Assembly (NCBI GenBank): GCA_019358985.1
Contig: JAHHIJ010000030.1
Location: 26,872-90,871, forward strand
Origin: Tolypothrix brevis GSE-NOS-MK-07-07A
GTDB taxonomy: Bacteria > Cyanobacteriota > Cyanobacteriia > Cyanobacteriales > Nostocaceae
DNA: 64,000 nucleotides
Direction of reading: 5' to 3'
A program made the position numbers and the translations under genes. The notes below the pieces were generated by a model. That model saw only the letters and a list, made by a program, of their open reading frames with translations, made no database searches and was not told the DNA's origin. Every line of letters starts with the position of its first letter. Position 1 is the first letter of the stretch. Shown piece by piece: positions 1 through 10,471 of the stretch.

Positions 1-1007
1 CCACTTGTTAAAACAATTGGACGATTCATCCGTTTGAGAATTAGATGATGCAAGGGCGTATAAGGTAGCATAAAACCGAGAGTATTTTGCCCAGGTGCGA
101 CGGAATATGCTATTTTGCGTTCCCCCGTTAGTCCCTTTATTTGCATTAAAACAATCGGTGCTGCGGGACTTTCTAATAATCCTTTTTCCTTTGCATTGGG
201 AGTACAATATTCTTCAATGACCGTTATATCTCGCGCCATTAAAGCAAAGGGTTTATGGTAACGTTTTTTGCGATCGCGCAATTTTTGCACTGCTGTTTCC
301 TGCGTAGCATCGCAAGCAAGATGAATACCACCTAACCCCTTAATTGCCACAATCTCGCCTTTTTGCAATAAGGTACAAACAGCATCAATATCATCCAGCA
401 TGGAGAACATGGAAGCGGTAATCGGCTTACCATCTGCACGTTCTAAAGTCACTTGGGGACCACAGATATGGCAAGCAATAGGTTGGGCGTGAAATCGACG
501 GTTTTCGACATCGTTGTATTCCTTCGCACATTCTGGACACATAGGAAAAGCAGCCATGCTAGTATTATTTCGGTCGTAAGGAATGGCGCGAATAATACTC
601 AAACGGGGACCACAATGAGTACAGTTAGTAAAGGGGTAACGATACCAACGGCTAAGAGGATTAAAAATTTCTGATTGACATTGCGGACAAGTAGCAGCAT
701 CAGGGGTAATTGCTGTTTTTACCGCATTACTAACACTCGTAGAAATGACAAAATCATTAAAGGTAAATTCACCTTGATAATAAGTTCGAGTTAGTTGATT
801 AATTTTTGCTAAAGGAGGACATTCTTGTTGCAATCTTTGAACAAATTCTGTTATAAATTCATCACTTCCAGATACCCGAATTAACACACCTTGACCATCA
901 TTACAAACTTCCCCAAGTAATCCGCAAGCTTTTGCCAAACGATACACAGTAGGGCGAAATCCTACCCCTTGAACAGTACCATAAACTCTGATTTCTTCAA
1001 TTGGCAT
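1..1007 (-). CDS. hypF: HypF carbamoyltransferase, N-terminal part (cut by window edge)
   Basis: HypF makes the thiocarbamate from carbamoyl phosphate that becomes the CN ligands of the [NiFe] centre, working with HypE. I translated this frame by hand from the ATG at 1007. It opens with an acylphosphatase-like domain (motif VQGVGFRPTVYRLA), followed by two HypF zinc-finger pairs (CPQC...CTHC and CPEC...CHICG) and then the YrdC-like region (GGIHLACDA, KRYHKPFALM). The C-terminal part lies left of the window. It is the last gene visible in the minus-strand accessory hyp operon. The gap to the NHL gene is about 40 bases. Identification is firm; only completeness is unknown. Confidence 0.95.
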   Translation of the reverse strand, partial: MPIEEIRVYGTVQGVGFRPTVYRLAKACGLLGEVCNDGQGVLIRVSGSDEFITEFVQRLQQECPPLAKINQLTRTYYQGEFTFNDFVISTSVSNAVKTAITPDAATCPQCQSEIFNPLSRWYRYPFTNCTHCGPRLSIIRAIPYDRNNTSMAAFPMCPECAKEYNDVENRRFHAQPIACHICGPQVTLERADGKPITASMFSMLDDIDAVCTLLQKGEIVAIKGLGGIHLACDATQETAVQKLRDRKKRYHKPFALMARDITVIEEYCTPNAKEKGLLESPAAPIVLMQIKGLTGERKIAYSVAPGQNTLGFMLPYTPLHHLILKRMNRPIVLTS

Positions 1008-1046
1008 AAATCTTTTTATTCACTGCGTCGTTATGTGAGATAATAT

Positions 1047-2258
1047 CTATACTTCCATTTTCCAAATTAAAACTCGATTATTTCCAGAATCAGCGATGAT
1101 CGCAGTATTGCCACATACTTTTATTCCATAACACCAATTTAAACTATCTCTCTTTGGCAATGCAAAATCGCGATTCTCACCTTTGGTTTGAAAATGTATT
1201 TGTCCAGCCAAAGCATCCGCAATGGCACCTTGCAAAGATATAATTGATTCTGGCTTTTTCCAACCCAATAAACGAGAATTAGCAGTATCCGCAACTAACA
1301 ACCAATCACCACTAGCTGTCACACCATAAGGCATACTTAAACTGCTAGCGCTAGGAAAATAAACACCTTGATTTATTTCGACTAAATCAAAGTTTTTTTG
1401 TCCTAACACCACCGCACAAGGAGTATTATTTTCTGTTGGTATTCTTTGCCAAATCATTACCCGGTTATTACCCGCGTCAGTGACAACTAAATTGTCTCCC
1501 CAAATGGTGATATCATGACACCAACGCATACTTGATGCTGAGGGACTAGCACCACCATTTTCGTTACGCGATCGCATGTCTGGTTGTCCCAACACTAAAT
1601 CCGCTGGTTGACCATTTTCTGACGGTAATTCATCCCAAATTAAAACCCGACGATTCCCCGTATCAGCAACAAACAACCTCCCTTGATAATAGTAAACACC
1701 ATAACACCAATTTAAAGTGTTTGCTGCGGCTTCTTGCTTTCCCCGATTCGGTTCGTTGTCAATAAAATTAGCTTGACCTAACACCAAATCTGCCGGAACA
1801 TTGTTATCTTCCGGCACATTTTTCCAAATTAAAACGCGGTGATTCCAAGCATCCGCTACTGCTAAACCTTCCCCACAAGCACAAATCCCTGTTGGGACAC
1901 TTAAAGTTGCCCTTCCTGGTGTAGTTTTAGCATTTTGTCCCTCATGATTAAAGTCAGGTTGTCCAATTACCCAATCCGCAGGTTGATTGTCTGTAGTGGG
2001 TAAATTTCGCCATCCTAATAAGCGATGATGTCCCGTATCTGACACCCACAAAGAACCAGTTTCGGATAGCAAACATGCACCACGCGGCGCGAACATTGTT
2101 GTGGAACTCGGTGCTAGAGGTATTACTAATGTCTCTGATTCAATACTATTACCTAAAATTACTTTCGCACCAGTAAACGACAGAGGTAATCTTTGGGCAA
2201 TTTCTGTTGCTTCTCGCTTTAATTTTGATGTTCGAGTAATTTTAATTGGGCTATGCAT
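1047..2258 (-). CDS. NHL-repeat beta-propeller protein of the hyp/hup region
   Basis: A 403-residue protein made of six or so NHL-type repeats. The recurrent core is VADxxNxRVLIW, for example VADAWNHRVLIW, VADTGNRRVLIW and VTDAGNNRVMIW, each followed by PADLVLGQ. This predicts a soluble beta-propeller. No signal peptide is seen. Its place between a NifU-like/Rieske gene and hypF matches the extended hyp operon of Nostoc strains, where such an accessory gene is known. A role in small-subunit or Fe-S assembly for the uptake hydrogenase is an inference from context. The ATG at 2258 is preferred over a TTG three bases upstream. Confidence 0.85.
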   Translation of the reverse strand: MHSPIKITRTSKLKREATEIAQRLPLSFTGAKVILGNSIESETLVIPLAPSSTTMFAPRGACLLSETGSLWVSDTGHHRLLGWRNLPTTDNQPADWVIGQPDFNHEGQNAKTTPGRATLSVPTGICACGEGLAVADAWNHRVLIWKNVPEDNNVPADLVLGQANFIDNEPNRGKQEAAANTLNWCYGVYYYQGRLFVADTGNRRVLIWDELPSENGQPADLVLGQPDMRSRNENGGASPSASSMRWCHDITIWGDNLVVTDAGNNRVMIWQRIPTENNTPCAVVLGQKNFDLVEINQGVYFPSASSLSMPYGVTASGDWLLVADTANSRLLGWKKPESIISLQGAIADALAGQIHFQTKGENRDFALPKRDSLNWCYGIKVCGNTAIIADSGNNRVLIWKMEV

Positions 2259-2266
2259 CAATTTTT

Positions 2267-3121
2267 TTAGATTTTCAATAGGAGTTGCACAAAAACTTTA
2301 TCACCCTTAATCTTTACAGGATACGACTGTAGAGAAACATCAGGCGCTGTTAAACATTCTCCTGTATCTAACCTGTACTGAAATCCGTGAGAAGGACAGG
2401 TGAGAATATCATTTTCAACTGTACCCTCATCTAAAGGAAAAGCTAAGTGAGCGCAAGCATTTTTGTAACAGGTTATCTTAATACCTTGACGATGTAAAAT
2501 CAGCGAGTTACCTGCAAAGTTAACTGCCAATACAACAGATTCCGGAACTTGATCAACAGTTGTTAGCTTAACCCAAGGAGGATTTCTATTTTGAGAAAAT
2601 GGACTGGTTAAACCAGAGTTAGCACTATGAACAATAGGTTTTTTATCGACGGCAATAACTTTGGTAATCTCTGGACAATATTTTTTAATAGCTTGTTCAA
2701 TTCCCTGAGATAAAGTTAAAGTTGAAGAAGGACAATGACTACAAGTTCCGATGAACCTGACCTCAACTGTATCTGGTAATTTAATTGCTACTAATTCCAC
2801 ATCACCGTTATGACTTTTTAAGCTAGGACGAACTTCATCAATGGCTGTTTGAATGCGTTGTGATAAAGGCGGTTTTGGCGATTTTACGAGTTCGTGATAT
2901 AGCAGTACTCCGTACACTACTTCATCATCTACTGCCTGACGTAAAGCGGAAATTGATTCTTCTTTTTTTAAGCTTTTAATCAACCGCATTAAAGCTACTT
3001 TATGTAAAGCTTCAATCGCTCTTTTCAGCCCCACTACTACACAGCGCTGGCTTTCATCCCACTCAGCTACAATTGCTTCAAAGCGGTTGATTTCTTGAAT
3101 TAATTCCTCAAGCTTGGTCAT
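2267..3121 (-). CDS. NifU C-terminal-domain / Rieske ferredoxin fusion protein
   Basis: A 284-residue fusion. The first ~80 residues are helical. Residues ~85-155 match the NifU C-terminal (Nfu) Fe-S scaffold fold, with the CSHCPSS motif (CxxC). Residues ~180-284 form a Rieske-type domain with cluster ligands in CAHLAFPLDEG and CPSHGFQY. It therefore combines an Fe-S scaffold and a 2Fe-2S electron carrier. The gene sits 8 bases before the NHL gene in the accessory hyp operon, opposite hupSL. A job in hydrogenase Fe-S cluster maturation is likely but inferred. The ATG at 3121 directly precedes the Nfu-associated helical region. Confidence 0.88.
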   Translation of the reverse strand: MTKLEELIQEINRFEAIVAEWDESQRCVVVGLKRAIEALHKVALMRLIKSLKKEESISALRQAVDDEVVYGVLLYHELVKSPKPPLSQRIQTAIDEVRPSLKSHNGDVELVAIKLPDTVEVRFIGTCSHCPSSTLTLSQGIEQAIKKYCPEITKVIAVDKKPIVHSANSGLTSPFSQNRNPPWVKLTTVDQVPESVVLAVNFAGNSLILHRQGIKITCYKNACAHLAFPLDEGTVENDILTCPSHGFQYRLDTGECLTAPDVSLQSYPVKIKGDKVFVQLLLKI

Positions 3122-3123
3122 TA

Positions 3124-3192
3124 TTTATTGGATAGTGGATAGTTGTTAGTCGATAGTGGATAGTGGATAGTTGTTAGTTGTTAGTGGATAGT
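3124..3192. repeat. Heptamer short tandem repeats (STRR)
   Basis: Degenerate tandem copies of GGATAGT/TGTTAGT heptamers separate the Nfu/Rieske gene from the small membrane-protein gene. Such heptameric STRRs are typical of heterocystous cyanobacteria. Similar runs occur at 20,290-20,350 and 20,815-20,880. No function is evident. Confidence 0.8.
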
Positions 3193-3255
3193 GTATAATT
3201 TTTGGCTGTTAACCGTCAACCAACAAACAAGAACTATCCACCAACAATTAACAAC

Positions 3256-3480
3256 TCACTTCGTTTTAAAATCTTTAAGTAAAAATGGCATGATTGCGCC
3301 AGTCAATAAGCTAGTTACTATTATTGGTAGCCATAAGGGAACGTTGACTTGGGCAATTGATACCAACAATAACAAACCTATCACAGTGCCTATTGTAGTT
3401 TGCTGGATAAAATACATAGGATCGCGTATTAGCTTTCCTTTGAGAAATAATTTAAGAGAAAACCAGCCCATCTCAAACAT
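3256..3480 (-). CDS. Small membrane protein of the accessory hyp operon
   Basis: A 74-residue protein with two predicted membrane spans (around residues 27-45 and 48-66). It is followed by a short basic tail. No known domain is recognised. It sits 8 bases after the next small membrane-protein gene and in the same direction, so co-transcription is likely. Small membrane ORFs at this place are part of the extended hyp operon in Nostoc relatives. Function is unknown; partnering with HupSL at the membrane is only a possibility. Confidence 0.65.
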   Translation of the reverse strand: MFEMGWFSLKLFLKGKLIRDPMYFIQQTTIGTVIGLLLLVSIAQVNVPLWLPIIVTSLLTGAIMPFLLKDFKTK

Positions 3481-3488
3481 AATTACTC

Positions 3489-3728
3489 CTAGAAATTATT
3501 CAAGTAATTTAGAAGAACTAGCCCTATAAATACCGCTGGAATCACACCAGCCGGTCCTAATAATCCACCAGTCATTGCGGCTAATTCATAACCTAAATCT
3601 TTGCCAGCTAAAAGTATGCCGCCAATCGCACCCCCAACTATAGATAAACCTGCTGCTATTGCTAGCCATACTAAGGATGTAATTAAGTTAATGTCACCAG
3701 ACAGCAAGCTTGAGAGAAAATCTGTCAT
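3489..3728 (-). CDS. Small hydrophobic protein of the accessory hyp operon
   Basis: A 79-residue hydrophobic protein with a glycine-rich first span (LSIVGGAIGGILLAGKDLG) and a second C-terminal span ending LVLLNYLNNF. The start codon overlaps the stop of the TPR gene (ATG at 3728, TPR stop at 3725), which shows translational coupling. It is probably co-expressed with the hydrogenase accessory genes. The family is not recognised and no catalytic motif is seen. Confidence 0.7.
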   Translation of the reverse strand: MTDFLSSLLSGDINLITSLVWLAIAAGLSIVGGAIGGILLAGKDLGYELAAMTGGLLGPAGVIPAVFIGLVLLNYLNNF

Positions 3729-4729
3729 TCTATTTCTTCCTTTATTGAAAAATGAGAGTTATTCTTTAATACTTCTATCTCGACTTCTTGCAAAGCTTGG
3801 GTGACAATTTCTGCTTGTTCTATTTGTTCGTGCTGTTGAAATATTTCCCTAGCTTCTTGATAGTAATCACGAACTCGCAACAGATTTTTATAATTCCCGG
3901 CTTCTGCTTTTTCTGGGTCATCTGGTAAGTTGAATAAGGCATTAGCTTTGTTAGAAATTGTGTTGGCGTATTCTAAGGGTGTATCTTTAGCAGATCGCAC
4001 TTTTAATGCCTCGTCATAAGCAGCGATCGCTCGGAAAATATTTTCTAGTGGATGCGAACTCGGTAAATATTGCAGTGCGTTGCCTAAGTTATTCTGTAAC
4101 ATCGCATATTCTCTGGGGTGGTCAATCAGCTTGATGTGCTTCAATGCAACCTCAAATGACTGCACAGCCAACCCTTGACGCAAGTATTCTCTTTCTGATG
4201 CTAAGGGCATAGAAAGGTAAGCGATCGCTATATTGTTGTATAAAATCGCATACTCTTGTGGGTAATCCTGCCAGGTAAATACCCGCAAAGCCTCGTGATA
4301 AGCTTGGATGCTATCTGTCGTCCGCGCCAAATTGAATGGCACTAAGGACTGCAACACCAACCCCAAATTCATCTGCACTTCTGCTACTTCCTCAGGTGAG
4401 GCAAATTGTTGCAAAATTGGCAGCGCTTCTTCATAACCTGCTTTCGCTTGGAGTAGCAATTGCGACCCAACATCCGGAATTGTCTGTAAGCCGAGTGCCA
4501 TTCCCGCATTAGCGCGGGCTTTGAGGAGAGGATAATCATCAGCGCACAATTCATAAGCCCGATAATACAGCCCAACCGCATTTCGCAAATCTTGGGCTGT
4601 TTTAGGCTGTTTCAGAAAAGATTGCGCCATCGAAATCAGCATTTCGATTTTTTCTTCTGTCGTTGCTGATTCCGATGCGATCGCCGCGATCGCCGCTTTC
4701 ACAGCTGAATCTGTAATACTAGGGGTCAT
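3725..4729 (-). CDS. TPR-repeat protein, first gene of accessory hyp operon
   Basis: A 334-residue soluble protein with several tetratricopeptide-like helical pairs, for example IQAYHEALRVFTWQDYPQEYAILYNNIAIAYL and a similar pair with AIAAYDEALKVRSAKDTPLEYANTISNKA. TPR domains are protein-interaction scaffolds. The ATG at 4729 (MTPSITDSAVKAAI) is chosen because the upstream 29-codon extension is low in coding character and lies in the divergent promoter region. As first gene of the operon facing hupS, it is likely to be transcribed under the same nitrogen-fixing conditions. The exact client is unknown; a hydrogenase-assembly chaperone is an inference. Confidence 0.8.
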   Translation of the reverse strand: MTPSITDSAVKAAIAAIASESATTEEKIEMLISMAQSFLKQPKTAQDLRNAVGLYYRAYELCADDYPLLKARANAGMALGLQTIPDVGSQLLLQAKAGYEEALPILQQFASPEEVAEVQMNLGLVLQSLVPFNLARTTDSIQAYHEALRVFTWQDYPQEYAILYNNIAIAYLSMPLASEREYLRQGLAVQSFEVALKHIKLIDHPREYAMLQNNLGNALQYLPSSHPLENIFRAIAAYDEALKVRSAKDTPLEYANTISNKANALFNLPDDPEKAEAGNYKNLLRVRDYYQEAREIFQQHEQIEQAEIVTQALQEVEIEVLKNNSHFSIKEEIE

Positions 4730-5577
4730 CACCACTCTTTTATTGTCAGTTCGGGAATTGAATCTTTCAACGCCCACAAGACATGGAGACGCATTTGTTC
4801 TTGCGTGTCTAATCAAGGGTTATACAAACTGCACCCTTGTGTTTTCCCCCGATATTCAAAGCTGTTTCCGATCTCTCCTCACCACTCTTTATCTACACCT
4901 TTTCCTTCGTTTGTTACTTTCCCTCTGGGCTGAGGAAAAGCCGCAATTTCAATTACCAAGTGTTTTCGCACTTATAAAGAATGAATTCTCCTTCCATTCA
5001 ATTAGTCAATTTTCTGGAGCTACAAAACACTCTATTGTTAGAAGCATAGAGGAAAATTGCATTGTTTGACGTTATTTTTAAACATTTTCCATATATCTTA
5101 ATACTTTTATTTTTTATTGATTGTCAAAGAAATCAAATATTAATTTATATATTTTGTAAATTTATATATTACTTGTTTTGTATACATGCAGTACATTTAT
5201 TATTTCCAGAATAAATTATTTTTGGTATTAGCTTTATATAACAAGCCTTTTATCTATATGTTTTTTTATTTTAATGGTCAGTATGGTGATGATTGCGTTT
5301 TATATTTTATTACTGTTTAATTAAAAAATCTGTTCCAACGAGAACTTTTTCCAAATATCAAATTGTATTTATCTAATACAAAAAATAAAATCTTATTTAA
5401 TCACATTCAACGCAGGTAAAAACTACCTAATATTGAAAAATAGACGTTTGAAAATAGGTGATGCCTGACAAATTTCGTTGCGCGAAAGGATAAAGTATGA
5501 ATAATGAAAAATTTTATACTTTATCCTGTTTTAGTTGTTTGAATTAGGCATGGTAAACAACATAGACAATATAACTG
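4730..5577. promoter_or_regulatory. Divergent hyp-operon / hupS control region
   Basis: An 848-base AT-rich region without a convincing gene lies between the divergent TPR gene and hupS. It must hold both promoters and the hupS leader. Visible features are an inverted TGTA-N9-TACA at 5179-5195 and a perfect 12-bp inverted repeat at 5487-5527. The TGTA/TACA half-sites resemble NtcA sites, but the spacing is 9 rather than the usual 8, so that assignment is weak. The ORF frame at 4743-5069 looks non-coding. Confidence 0.6.
5487..5527. promoter_or_regulatory. 12-bp perfect inverted repeat in hupS leader
   Basis: The arms AGGATAAAGTAT and ATACTTTATCCT are exact complements separated by 17 bases. 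The right arm ends 50 bases before the hupS ATG. It could be an operator for a dimeric regulator, or an RNA hairpin in the 5' leader acting as attenuator or stabiliser. No run of T follows, so a classical terminator is unlikely. Confidence 0.55.
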
Positions 5578-6540
<963 letters not shown>

Positions 6541-6543
6541 TTC

Positions 6544-6597
6544 GTAGTAAGCGCTGAAGCGCTTAAAAGTATTTCAAAGCACTAAAGTGCTTACTAC
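6544..6597 (+). repeat. Palindromic repeat in hupS-hupL intergenic region
   Basis: The GTAGTAAGCGCT...AGTGCTTACTAC repeat is a long imperfect palindrome with internal small palindromes (GCGCTGAAGCGC). It almost fills the hupS-hupL gap. A related copy lies at 13,926-13,976 after the feoA-like gene. In the mRNA it would fold into a hairpin between the two cistrons. Hairpins here are known in other cyanobacterial hupSL operons and may adjust transcript stability. Confidence 0.75.
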
Positions 6598-6609
6598 AAA
6601 GGAGAAAAA

Positions 6610-8205
<1,596 letters not shown>

Positions 8206-8211
8206 GCCGTC

Positions 8212-8240
8212 GTAAAGACGTTCCAGTGGAACGTCTCTAC
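8212..8240. repeat. Dispersed 28-bp palindrome (GACGTTCC family) after hupL
   Basis: GTAAAGACGTTCCAGTGGAACGTCTCTAC is a near-perfect inverted repeat 6 bases after the hupL stop. The same element occurs at 8889-8917, 13,372-13,400, 20,381-20,408, 36,706-36,733 and 37,542-37,570, and six times at 16,357-16,578. It can form a hairpin and may serve as transcript end or processing site here. Confidence 0.8.
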
Positions 8241-8365
8241 AGTATGTGTGATAAGCCTGTCATGGTATGACATCTTCAAGAAGTCGGGAATCTGACCAAC
8301 CTAACCCCTCATAGTTTGGCAGAACCTGTGAACGAAAAAACATTGAAATTTACACGGGTATTATT

Positions 8366-8794
8366 GTGACTGAATTGGCATTACACAATCATCTTTCTCA
8401 TCTTCCTGAAGAAGCACTGCAAGAGTTTACAGAATGGTGTGTTCTAGAGCTTGCAAAAGAAGCGGGATATAAACTTACTCCAGATAGAAGTAAGTTAGAT
8501 AAATTATCCACAGGAGACTATATTTATCAACTTGTGGATCAATTCATGAAAGTTAAACCAGACCCAATTAGAACTGGTTTAGCAGGAGCGATCGCCGGTA
8601 AGCAAGCCGACAATCACGCTTTATCAGGTACAGCGGCTATAGTCGATTTTGTTTCACTTTATATTAGGTATTTACTTCCTAAAGAAGGTAGCGAACAAGA
8701 AAAGGCGGAAGCAATTTTAAGTCAAGCATCACAACAGCAGTTTGAGAAACTATCTCAAATTGCTAAAAAATATGATGTAGAAATTTCCAGCTAA
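8366..8794 (+). CDS. Conserved-looking hypothetical protein between hupL and hupW
   Basis: A 142-residue soluble protein with a GTG start at 8366 and good coding character. It is acidic and helical, with a glycine- and alanine-rich centre (RTGLAGAIAGKQADNHALSG) and a C-terminal helix EKLSQIAKKYDVEISS. I do not recognise the family. It is downstream of hupL in the same direction but 160 bases away, with a hairpin repeat in between, so it may have its own promoter. No evidence links it directly to the hydrogenase apart from place. Confidence 0.65.
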   Translation: MTELALHNHLSHLPEEALQEFTEWCVLELAKEAGYKLTPDRSKLDKLSTGDYIYQLVDQFMKVKPDPIRTGLAGAIAGKQADNHALSGTAAIVDFVSLYIRYLLPKEGSEQEKAEAILSQASQQQFEKLSQIAKKYDVEISS

Positions 8795-8888
8795 ACCACT
8801 TCATCTTTTTGATTATCTCTCGTTACCGGCAGTCCAATACGAACGATAAACAAGATTCCGGACTTCTTTAAGAATACTGCTGGCGATT

Positions 8889-8917
8889 GTAGAGACGTTC
8901 CGCCGGAACGTCTCTAC
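8889..8917. repeat. Dispersed palindrome (GACGTTCC family)
   Basis: GTAGAGACGTTCC-GCC-GGAACGTCTCTAC, a perfect-armed copy in the 310-base gap between the hypothetical gene and the next small gene. Nothing else is seen in that gap except a HIP1 site. Confidence 0.8.
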
Positions 8918-9104
8918 GAGGTTTTTTAATCAAATGAGGGGTCAGACCTACCATTCGCAATAGCTGTATCCTTAGAGAAGTTGGGAATCTGAATCAAAGT
9001 CAGAAACCCGATATAAAAGCGATCGCCTGAACAAAAACTGCTTACACGGGTGAATATTGATTTAAAATGGTTTTACAATAAACTTAAATTTAATAGTAAT
9101 ATCA

Positions 9105-9305
9105 ATGGACGCTCTAGTAGAAAAATTGGATACAAAATTGCGCCAGTGGCAGCCTGATATTGCTGAACGGGTACGCCAATATATAGAAGAAATAATTGAA
9201 GTTGCAGATCAAGACGCGCTGGACATTCTACGTTCAAGAGTTGTTGAGCAAGAAGTTTTGGACTTGTTAGATGAACCTGAACACCGTAGATATAGCGTTT
9301 CCTAA
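9105..9305 (+). CDS. Small helical hypothetical protein
   Basis: A 66-residue acidic, fully helical protein (MDALVEKLDTKLRQW...). The pattern of alternating acidic and hydrophobic residues suggests an amphipathic bundle. Small ORFs of this kind are frequent in filamentous cyanobacteria next to toxin or transport genes, but I cannot name a family. It lies between hupL and hupW, on the same strand. Confidence 0.6.
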   Translation: MDALVEKLDTKLRQWQPDIAERVRQYIEEIIEVADQDALDILRSRVVEQEVLDLLDEPEHRRYSVS

Positions 9306-9349
9306 TAAGCGTAAGGTACAGTTTAACCTCGCCCCGATAAAGCATAGCT

Positions 9350-9380
9350 TTATCTCCCCTCTCCTTACCAAGGAGAGGGG
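9350..9380. repeat. CCCCTCTCCTT inverted repeat
   Basis: CCCCTCTCCTT-ACC-AAGGAGAGGGG is an exact 11-bp-arm hairpin embedded in a GGGGTGAGG-type repeat. A cognate with the arms CCCCTTCCCT lies at 42,238-42,261. It is a common dispersed repeat of Nostocales and may end the preceding small gene. Confidence 0.7.
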
Positions 9381-9475
9381 TTGGGGGTGAGGTTTTGATA
9401 TGTACTTCATGCACCTGACAATCGCTATAAACTCTTTGCGCGAAACTTAATTATTAAGAACAAAAATATTATCCT

Positions 9476-9952
9476 ATGCTCACAATTATTGGTTGTGGTA
9501 ATCTTAACCGCAGTGACGATGCGGTAGGCGTAATAATTGCTCAACGCCTACAGCAATATCTTACCAAACATCCTCATCCTGATGTGCAAATTTACGACTG
9601 TGGCACCGCCGGCATGGAAGTCATGTTTCAAGCACGAGGTAGCAAAGAATTAATAATTATTGATGCAAGTTCAACGAATTCCGAACCTGGTGCAGTATTT
9701 AAAGTTCCTGGAAAAGAATTAGAAACTTTACCGGAACCCAGTTATAACTTGCACGATTTTCGTTGGGATAATGCTTTAGTCGCTGGTAGGAAAATCTTTA
9801 AAGATGACTTTCCTTTATTGGTGACAGTTTACCTAATTGAAGCGGAAAATCTTGGCTTCGGACTAGAATTAAGTCCCGCTATCAAACATTCTGCTGATGT
9901 GGTTTTTGAAGAAATAACCACAATCATCAAGCAAAAAGTTGAGCTATTTTAG
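9476..9952 (+). CDS. hupW: Uptake hydrogenase maturation protease HupW
   Basis: HupW cuts the C-terminal tail of HupL after nickel insertion. The 158-residue protein has the family start GCGNLNRSDDAVG (GNxxRxDDxxG, whose acidic residue binds nickel) and the later DCGTAGME and IIDASS motifs. C-terminal sequence NLHDFRWDNALVAG is typical for HupW rather than HoxW. Length is normal for the family. It is the third core hup gene on this strand, about 1.3 kb after hupL. Substrate specificity for the HupL tail seen at 8150-8205 is expected from pairing. Confidence 0.93.
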   Translation: MLTIIGCGNLNRSDDAVGVIIAQRLQQYLTKHPHPDVQIYDCGTAGMEVMFQARGSKELIIIDASSTNSEPGAVFKVPGKELETLPEPSYNLHDFRWDNALVAGRKIFKDDFPLLVTVYLIEAENLGFGLELSPAIKHSADVVFEEITTIIKQKVELF

Positions 9953-9957
9953 ATTTA

Positions 9958-10018
9958 TTAGTCAAGAGTCAAGAGTCAAAAGTCAAAAGTCAAGAGTCAA
10001 AAGTCAAAAGTCAAAAAT
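9958..10018. repeat. GTCAAGA/GTCAAAA heptamer repeats
   Basis: About eight tandem heptamers of GTCAAGA and GTCAAAA follow the hupW stop directly. This is an STRR of the kind found in Nostoc and Calothrix genomes. It is followed by CCCCCTTGTCTCCC pyrimidine repeats. Confidence 0.8.
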
Positions 10019-10077
10019 TATCTCCCTTGTCCCCCTTGTCTCCCATGTCCCCCTGTCTCCCCTTCTTTGCTTCAGCA

Positions 10078-10446
10078 TCAAGCCCAATCTTTGTAAACTG
10101 ATAATTCATCTACCCTCATTTCAAAAGGCATTCCCTGGCTTTCTGGGGGACAAACGCGAATTTTAGCACTGCTGACAATTTTATGTAGCAATGTCGCCAT
10201 TGGTACAATTTTTTGTAACACACGCCAGTTAGTAACTTGGTCTGGACATTCAATTACCAAAGTTAAAGCATTAGCATGGGTTGTGACATACCATCGACAA
10301 CTAGATAATAATTTTTGAATACAGCGATCGCAATCTTCATAAAAGTACTTGCTAATAGAATATTCTAATTGCTGGCGCAGTATAATATCTGCTGATGTGG
10401 GTTGAATTGGACGTGAATCTTCATTCTGCCAGAAATAGTTTGTCAT
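10078..10446 (-). CDS. Hypothetical protein at the end of the minus-strand SagB-like cluster
   Basis: A 122-residue soluble protein. It begins MTNYFWQNEDSRPIQP and carries a central hydrophobic beta region with several cysteines (CDRCIQKLLSSC). I do not recognise a domain. It lies 25 bases after the SagB-type dehydrogenase gene on the same strand and is probably co-transcribed with it. Coding potential is good. Function is unknown. Confidence 0.65.
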   Translation of the reverse strand: MTNYFWQNEDSRPIQPTSADIILRQQLEYSISKYFYEDCDRCIQKLLSSCRWYVTTHANALTLVIECPDQVTNWRVLQKIVPMATLLHKIVSSAKIRVCPPESQGMPFEMRVDELSVYKDWA

Positions 10447-10471
10447 AGTTGTGCCTCTTTATTTTTTCCAG

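Noticed and set aside
453..674. Plus-strand ORF inside hypF
   Set aside because: It lies entirely opposite the HypF zinc-finger coding sequence and has no protein-like pattern.
4743..5069. ORF in the hyp/hup divergent region
   Set aside because: Its codon pattern is not coding-like and it overlaps the alternative TPR start; no family pattern is visible.
5179..5195. NtcA-binding site upstream of hupS
   Set aside because: TGTA and TACA are separated by 9 bases (8 are usual) and no matching -10 box is clear; kept only as a weak candidate in the region note.
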